Shown here: positions 60,870-64,000 of the stretch, in pieces
Layout: every line of letters begins with the position of its first letter
Numbering within the stretch: position 1 is the first letter of the stretch
From: Vibrio sp. YMD68
GTDB taxonomy: Bacteria > Pseudomonadota > Gammaproteobacteria > Enterobacterales > Vibrionaceae
Length of the DNA stretch: 64,000 nt
Reading direction: 5' to 3'
Assembly: GCF_029958905.1 (NCBI RefSeq)
Contig: NZ_CP124615.1
Location: 62,001-126,000, forward strand
Made by a program: the position numbers and the translations under genes
The notes under the pieces: generated by a model
What the model was told of the DNA's origin: nothing
The model's database searches: none
Seen by the model: only the letters and a program-made list of their open reading frames with translations

Positions 60870-61877
60870 AAAATCGTCAATCTATCTCAAAGGAGCGAAC
60901 AATGGTTGGAATGGCGTAAAGGTGGTATTACTGCTACTGACGCCTGCATCCTACTAAATCGTTCTCCTTATAAAACGGAATGGCGACTCTGGGCTGAAAA
61001 AACAGGCTATGCTCGTGAAGTCGATCTAAGTCTAAACCCTCTGGTGCGCCAAGGGGTTGAAAACGAAGATAAAGCAAGACGTGCATTTGAGGAGAAGCAC
61101 AATGATATTCTCTTACCTGTTTGTGTCGAGTCAGTTCAATATCCATTGTTTAGAGCATCGCTCGATGGTCTACGAGGCAATGGTGAACCTGCTGAACTGA
61201 AATGTCCTAGCGAAACGGTCTGGAACGATGTTTGTTCTGAACTAAAAAACAGCAAGGCTTATCAGTTATATTACCCTCAAGTTCAACATCAGTTGTTAGT
61301 TACTGGTGCAAAGCAAGGGTGGCTAGTTTTCTACCGAAATGGGCAACTCAAGGAGTTTGTTATCACCCGAGATGAGCCTATGATAAAAGAAATTGTGGCT
61401 AAGGGCACAATCTTCTGGAAACGAGTCACTGAGCGTAAAGAGCCTGAGAAAGACCCCAAGCGAGATCTTTTTATACCGCAAGGTAAGGAAGTGAACGAGT
61501 GGATTTACGAAGCGGAGCAGTACCGACTTTATGACGCAGAAATTAAGCAGTTGGAAGATAGGTTGCAAGCGTTGAAAGATAAGCGGCAACCTCACCTTGA
61601 TAAAATGAAATCTTTGATGGGTGAATATTTCCATGCGGATTATTGCGGTGTAATGATCACTAAGTACAAAGCCGCTGGTCGGGTAAATTACCAAAAGCTA
61701 CTTGAAGAAAAAGGTTCGAATATTAAGCCTGAGGATCTTAACTCGTATAGAGAGGAGACCTCAGAACGTTACCGAGTAACGGTTACAGGCTCTGTTAACC
61801 CGAGGTACATTCAAGATGAAGAGGTTTTAGCCCCTTTAAACGATGTGTCTCTAGAAGTAGAGTCAGCCTATTTTTAG
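60867..61877 (+). CDS. exo: YqaJ-type (lambda Exo-like) exonuclease
   Basis: A 336-residue PD-(D/E)XK exonuclease that resects dsDNA for Bet. Motifs: QRSEQWLEWRKGGITATDA (residues 8-26), ASLDG near 95 (metal Asp) and AELKCPSE near 108-115 (ExK), then YYPQVQHQLLVTGA near 137. A coiled-coil-like region lies near 225-255. Ends LEVESAYF. Co-transcribed with bet. Confidence 0.9.
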   Translation: MKIVNLSQRSEQWLEWRKGGITATDACILLNRSPYKTEWRLWAEKTGYAREVDLSLNPLVRQGVENEDKARRAFEEKHNDILLPVCVESVQYPLFRASLDGLRGNGEPAELKCPSETVWNDVCSELKNSKAYQLYYPQVQHQLLVTGAKQGWLVFYRNGQLKEFVITRDEPMIKEIVAKGTIFWKRVTERKEPEKDPKRDLFIPQGKEVNEWIYEAEQYRLYDAEIKQLEDRLQALKDKRQPHLDKMKSLMGEYFHADYCGVMITKYKAAGRVNYQKLLEEKGSNIKPEDLNSYREETSERYRVTVTGSVNPRYIQDEEVLAPLNDVSLEVESAYF

Positions 61878-61885
61878 GCATAAAT

Positions 61886-61965
61886 AACAAGCCCTTTGGG
61901 GCTTGTTTCTAAAGCATATCGCGTCAGTGTGTTTTAGAAACAAGCAACAAAGGGCATCTACAATG
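61886..61965 (+). promoter_or_regulatory. long-hairpin leader, copy 2
   Basis: Fold 1: AACAAGCCC/GGGCTTGTT (61886-61907). Fold 2: GCTTGTTTCTAAA (61901-61913) with TTTAGAAACAAGC (61933-61945), extended by GCCCTTTG (61891-61898) with CAAAGGGC (61948-61955) over the AAGG ribosome site. Base changes relative to copy 1 keep the pairing. Confidence 0.65.
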
Positions 61966-62106
61966 AAAACACAGAACTTCAAGCTCATGTACCTACATGG
62001 TGGCCGCTGGCTAGAACGTATCTACAAAGATACGATTTATGCCAATGTACAAAGAGTGGCAAACTCTTTCCCAAAAAGTGTTACCTGGTACATTGAGCCT
62101 ATGTGA
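61963..62106 (+). CDS. small paralogous protein, copy 1
   Basis: Forty-seven residues from ATG 61963 (MKTQNFKLMYLHGGRWLERI...). It is homologous to the gene at 62325-62468: both share K-L-x-Y, NVQRV-x-NSFP and TW-x-I-x-P at the same positions. Basic, aromatic-rich; could bind nucleic acid. The open frame left of 61963 is the leader. Confidence 0.65.
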   Translation: MKTQNFKLMYLHGGRWLERIYKDTIYANVQRVANSFPKSVTWYIEPM

Positions 62107-62120
62107 AATGTAGACATGAA

Positions 62121-62182
62121 AGGGGGAATGTATTCCCCCCTTTTCCATTGAAGATTGCTTTTTCGGTCTTCAACGGAAAAGG
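62121..62182 (+). terminator. terminator plus overlapping long hairpin
   Basis: GGGGGAA-tgta-TTCCCCC with CTTTTCC (62121-62146). The T tract is then also part of a second hairpin, CTTTTCC-a-TTGAAGA with TCTTCAA-c-GGAAAAG (62140-62181), so the two could interfere. Confidence 0.65.
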
Positions 62183-62191
62183 ACGAATTCT

Positions 62192-62241
62192 ACTCTCATC
62201 GAGAGTGAAGACGCGATAGCTGGTCGCTAAAAACAAACAGC
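62192..62241 (+). promoter_or_regulatory. hairpin plus H-type pseudoknot RNA element, copy 3
   Basis: ACTCTC/GAGAGT hairpin, GCGA/TCGC stem, loop TAGCTGG with GCTG able to pair with CAGC at 62238-62241. Again just after a terminator. Confidence 0.65.
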
Positions 62242-62260
62242 ATCAAACACATTTCAATTT

Positions 62261-62327
62261 AACCCAACAGGGGAGCTTCTCCTGTTCGGAGTTAGCCTCC
62301 TGTCTATTGCACTAGGAGGCAACCATG
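62261..62327 (+). promoter_or_regulatory. two-hairpin translation leader 7
   Basis: AACCC, hairpin AACAGGGGA/TCTCCTGTT, then GTTaGCCTCCT with AGGAGGC-AAC hiding the AGGAGG site. GTT can pair either with the first AAC or with the AAC before the ATG, so the folds compete. Confidence 0.65.
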
Positions 62328-62468
62328 AAAAACTACAAGCTATGTTATAAAAAGAAAGGTTCTCCGAACTGGATGACCCGAGTATTTAATGACACCTTGT
62401 ACGACAATGTTCAACGTGTTGGAAATTCATTTCCATCCACCTTTACCTGGATGATTATTCCTGCGTAA
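62325..62468 (+). CDS. small paralogous protein, copy 2
   Basis: Forty-seven residues (MKNYKLCYKKKGSPNWMTRV...), paralogue of the gene at 61963-62106 in the shared NVQRVxNSFP and TWxIxP motifs. The two leaders are of different types, so the pair may be differently controlled. Unknown function. Confidence 0.65.
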   Translation: MKNYKLCYKKKGSPNWMTRVFNDTLYDNVQRVGNSFPSTFTWMIIPA

Positions 62469-62484
62469 CTCACTTTAACTTTAT

Positions 62485-62554
62485 AGCCCAACCGGGCACA
62501 TCATGCCCGGTTCGGGACATGGTGTGCTTTCACTTTGCTGGAGAATAAACCATG
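62485..62554 (+). promoter_or_regulatory. two-hairpin translation leader 8
   Basis: GCCC, hairpin AACCGGGC/GCCCGGTT, GGG; second hairpin GACATGGT with ACCATGTC buries the ATG. Its first half is nearly identical to leader 4. Confidence 0.65.
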
Positions 62555-63856
62555 TCAAAAGTTAAACATCTCGAAAATCTATGCGTTATTAATGCTGATT
62601 TTGATATCTGGAGTGGGCAAACTCGTTTGTCTGCATCTGACTTTAAATTGGGTGCTGGTGGTGAAATTCCACCAGAGAAAGTAGCTCAATTAGGGTCGAA
62701 AAAAATCTGTGATCCAGCGAAGCTGAAAGGCTTTCATCGCTTGAAAACAGAAACTCGACGTTTTTTGCTTAGCTATGGTATGCCATTCATGAATGGCTAT
62801 GCTGTACCCGTAGCAAAAACTGATGAGATTTGCGCCAAGTTGGACAAGATTGACGTCGAAGTTCAACAGTTAAAACACGAGTTCGTTACTGGCTACAACA
62901 ATGCCGTTGATGAATGGTGTCGAGAAAACCCTGAATACGAGACTGCTATTCGTGCTGGAGCTCTTCCTCGTGAAGAAGTAGAAAAACGAATTGGTTTTGA
63001 ATATCAGGTGTTTATGGTTCAACCTACTCAAGATGAGCAAAGCGCACACAGACTTAATCGTAAGGTTGAGGAGTTGGGCGATGATCTCATTGCTGAGGTG
63101 GTAAATGATGCCAATGATTTTTACAACAAACGTTTAGCTGGGAAGATGCATGTAGCAACAGCTACAGGCGCAACGCTAAAAAACCTACGTGATAAAGTGG
63201 ATGGACTGTCATTTTTGAACAGCGCATTCACTCCGCTCGTTAGCCTGCTCGATCAAACACTGGCAGGGTACGAAAAGCACGGAGCTGGAAAGCGTAATAT
63301 TGAAGGTATGTTCTTCTTTCAAATTATGGCCGCCGTATTAATCATGTGTGATCGCCAACGTATTCAAGAATACGCTGGTGGTTCGCTTAGTGTTGATGAT
63401 GTAGCCAAAACCTTGACCAGAGATGAACTCAGCTCATTAGAGTCTGGAGCTTCTGATCAAGAAGATGAAAGTGAAGGTGTTGAGAGTGATGAGGCACTGG
63501 AACAGCCATACGTTCAAACGCAAAGCCAAGAAATTAACCAAGAAGATGGTGAACAAGTTAATAACTTAGAACCTGAAACTATTTTGGATGACTTCGAAGC
63601 GTTTTTAGCCAACCGCACATCCAGTGCAAACCAAGATGACGAGGAAGATGATGCTTTGGAAGACAAAAGCGATGTCTCTTCTCAGACTCTGTGGGATGCA
63701 GACCTAAATTGTGATGACATTCCAGTGGAAGACTATAGCCAAGACCCAGCAGATTATGTTGGCAAGGACTTTGGTCAATCTCACTCTAATGATCATGTTG
63801 TAAGTCAACCTGAACAGCAACCAACTGAGCTTGATGATCAGGATTGTTATTTTTAA
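62552..63856 (+). CDS. DUF3150 family protein
   Basis: A 434-residue protein that matches what I recall of DUF3150 proteins, which sit between cobS and a CobT/VWA-like gene on SXT/IncA/C elements. N-terminal region LENLCVINADFDIWSGQTRLSASDF (6-30) and KTETRRFLLSYGMPFMNGYAVP (64-85). A coiled-coil-like part follows near 90-190. The last 140 residues are acidic and low-complexity, ending ELDDQDCYF. Probably part of a CobS/CobT-like chaperone complex. Confidence 0.75.
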   Translation: MSKVKHLENLCVINADFDIWSGQTRLSASDFKLGAGGEIPPEKVAQLGSKKICDPAKLKGFHRLKTETRRFLLSYGMPFMNGYAVPVAKTDEICAKLDKIDVEVQQLKHEFVTGYNNAVDEWCRENPEYETAIRAGALPREEVEKRIGFEYQVFMVQPTQDEQSAHRLNRKVEELGDDLIAEVVNDANDFYNKRLAGKMHVATATGATLKNLRDKVDGLSFLNSAFTPLVSLLDQTLAGYEKHGAGKRNIEGMFFFQIMAAVLIMCDRQRIQEYAGGSLSVDDVAKTLTRDELSSLESGASDQEDESEGVESDEALEQPYVQTQSQEINQEDGEQVNNLEPETILDDFEAFLANRTSSANQDDEEDDALEDKSDVSSQTLWDADLNCDDIPVEDYSQDPADYVGKDFGQSHSNDHVVSQPEQQPTELDDQDCYF

Positions 63857-63927
63857 CCCCCTCGGAAGGGACAACCACCTTTCCGAGGGTGGTTTGTTTC
63901 TTCTGTCCAAATTGGAGAAGAAATATG
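63855..63927 (+). promoter_or_regulatory. two-hairpin translation leader 9
   Basis: AACC/GGTT closing pair, hairpin CCCTCGGAA/TTCCGAGGG, then TTTCTTCT with AGAAGAAA covering the region between GGAG and ATG 63925. Confidence 0.6.
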
Positions 63928-64000
63928 TCTAAAAAACGTACTGTTTATAATGCTTTACCCATCGTAGCTGCTGCTTATGGCGAGAAGTTTGGTGTGAAAG
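63925..64000 (+). CDS. start of a CobT/VWA-type gene (partial)
   Basis: The window ends 25 codons in (MSKKRTVYNALPIVAAAYGE...). By gene order in related elements, the gene after DUF3150 encodes a CobT-like von Willebrand-type protein that would partner the CobS-like ATPase. The visible part is too short to confirm this. Confidence 0.5.
   Translation, partial: MSKKRTVYNALPIVAAAYGEKFGVK

Noticed and set aside
55752..63927. Leader hairpins read as ordinary intrinsic terminators
   Set aside because: Most lack a T tract, lie up against the next start codon, and the second hairpin always includes the ribosome site or ATG.
55752..63927. CRISPR array suggested by repeated leader units
   Set aside because: Repeats differ in sequence, are separated by whole genes, and there are no spacers or cas genes; the Cas4-like pair at 6.2 kb is far away.

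Overview
The window looks like part of a large self-transmissible element, probably a conjugative plasmid, from a marine gammaproteobacterium such as Vibrio or a relative. It carries a ParA/ParB partition operon, a MOBH (TraI_2-type) relaxase, and an F-type type IV secretion system in the gene order known from SXT/R391 elements, IncA/C plasmids and pAQU-like Vibrio plasmids. No search could be run, so lineage and family names rest on recognisable motifs and gene order.

Layout. 1-2.9 kb: end of an upstream gene, a small gene, then parA-parB-winged-helix gene behind a clear promoter and a parS-like palindrome. 3.0-10.7 kb: an accessory block of small, mostly unknown genes, including an ASCH-like protein, small membrane proteins, a Cas4/RecB-type nuclease apparently split over two membrane-anchored genes, an Rmf/CrpP-like protein and a DUF262 protein. 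10.8-15.95 kb (minus): a type III restriction-modification operon. 16.2-18.7 kb (minus): three exported proteins resembling the Vibrio flagellar outer-membrane proteins FlgP/FlgT. 18.9-22.1 kb: small unknown genes and a second DUF262 protein. 22.1-25.6 kb (minus): topoisomerase III, a lipoprotein and two small genes. 25.8-53.2 kb: the transfer region, traI-traD-orf-DUF4400-orf, traL-E-K-B-V, two traA pilin genes, a giant 1836-residue Ig-like surface protein, dsbC-traC-trbI-traF-trbC/traW-EAL-traU, and traN. 53.4-55.5 kb: an unknown gene and a DUF1845-like gene. 55.7-64 kb: a recombination/CobST-type operon with small membrane proteins, a CobS-like AAA+ ATPase, RecT/Bet, a YqaJ-type exonuclease, a DUF3150 protein and the start of its downstream partner.

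Regulation is the most striking part. (1) Nine copies of a GNCC-N5-GGRC-A-n-n-TAC box lie upstream of the transfer and accessory operons. In seven of them a -10-like hexamer starts exactly 47 bp after the box start. This is the pattern expected of one master activator, as AcaCD/SetCD act in IncA/C and SXT. (2) Three identical CTTTCACATGTGAAAG palindromes, at about 0.6, 32.4 and 54.8 kb, look like dispersed parS sites for the plasmid ParB. (3) In the 55.7-64 kb operon almost every gene has a structured leader. Nine are a two-hairpin type whose second hairpin hides the ribosome-binding site or start codon, two are a long-hairpin type, and three copies of a hairpin plus H-type pseudoknot sit at the mRNA 5' end and after internal terminators. 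(4) Four unrelated proteins of that operon end in the same acidic-x-Tyr-Phe tail, resembling the SSB C-terminal tip. An EAL-domain (c-di-GMP phosphodiesterase-like) gene embedded in the transfer operon and the FlgP/FlgT-like trio hint at links to motility and surface behaviour.
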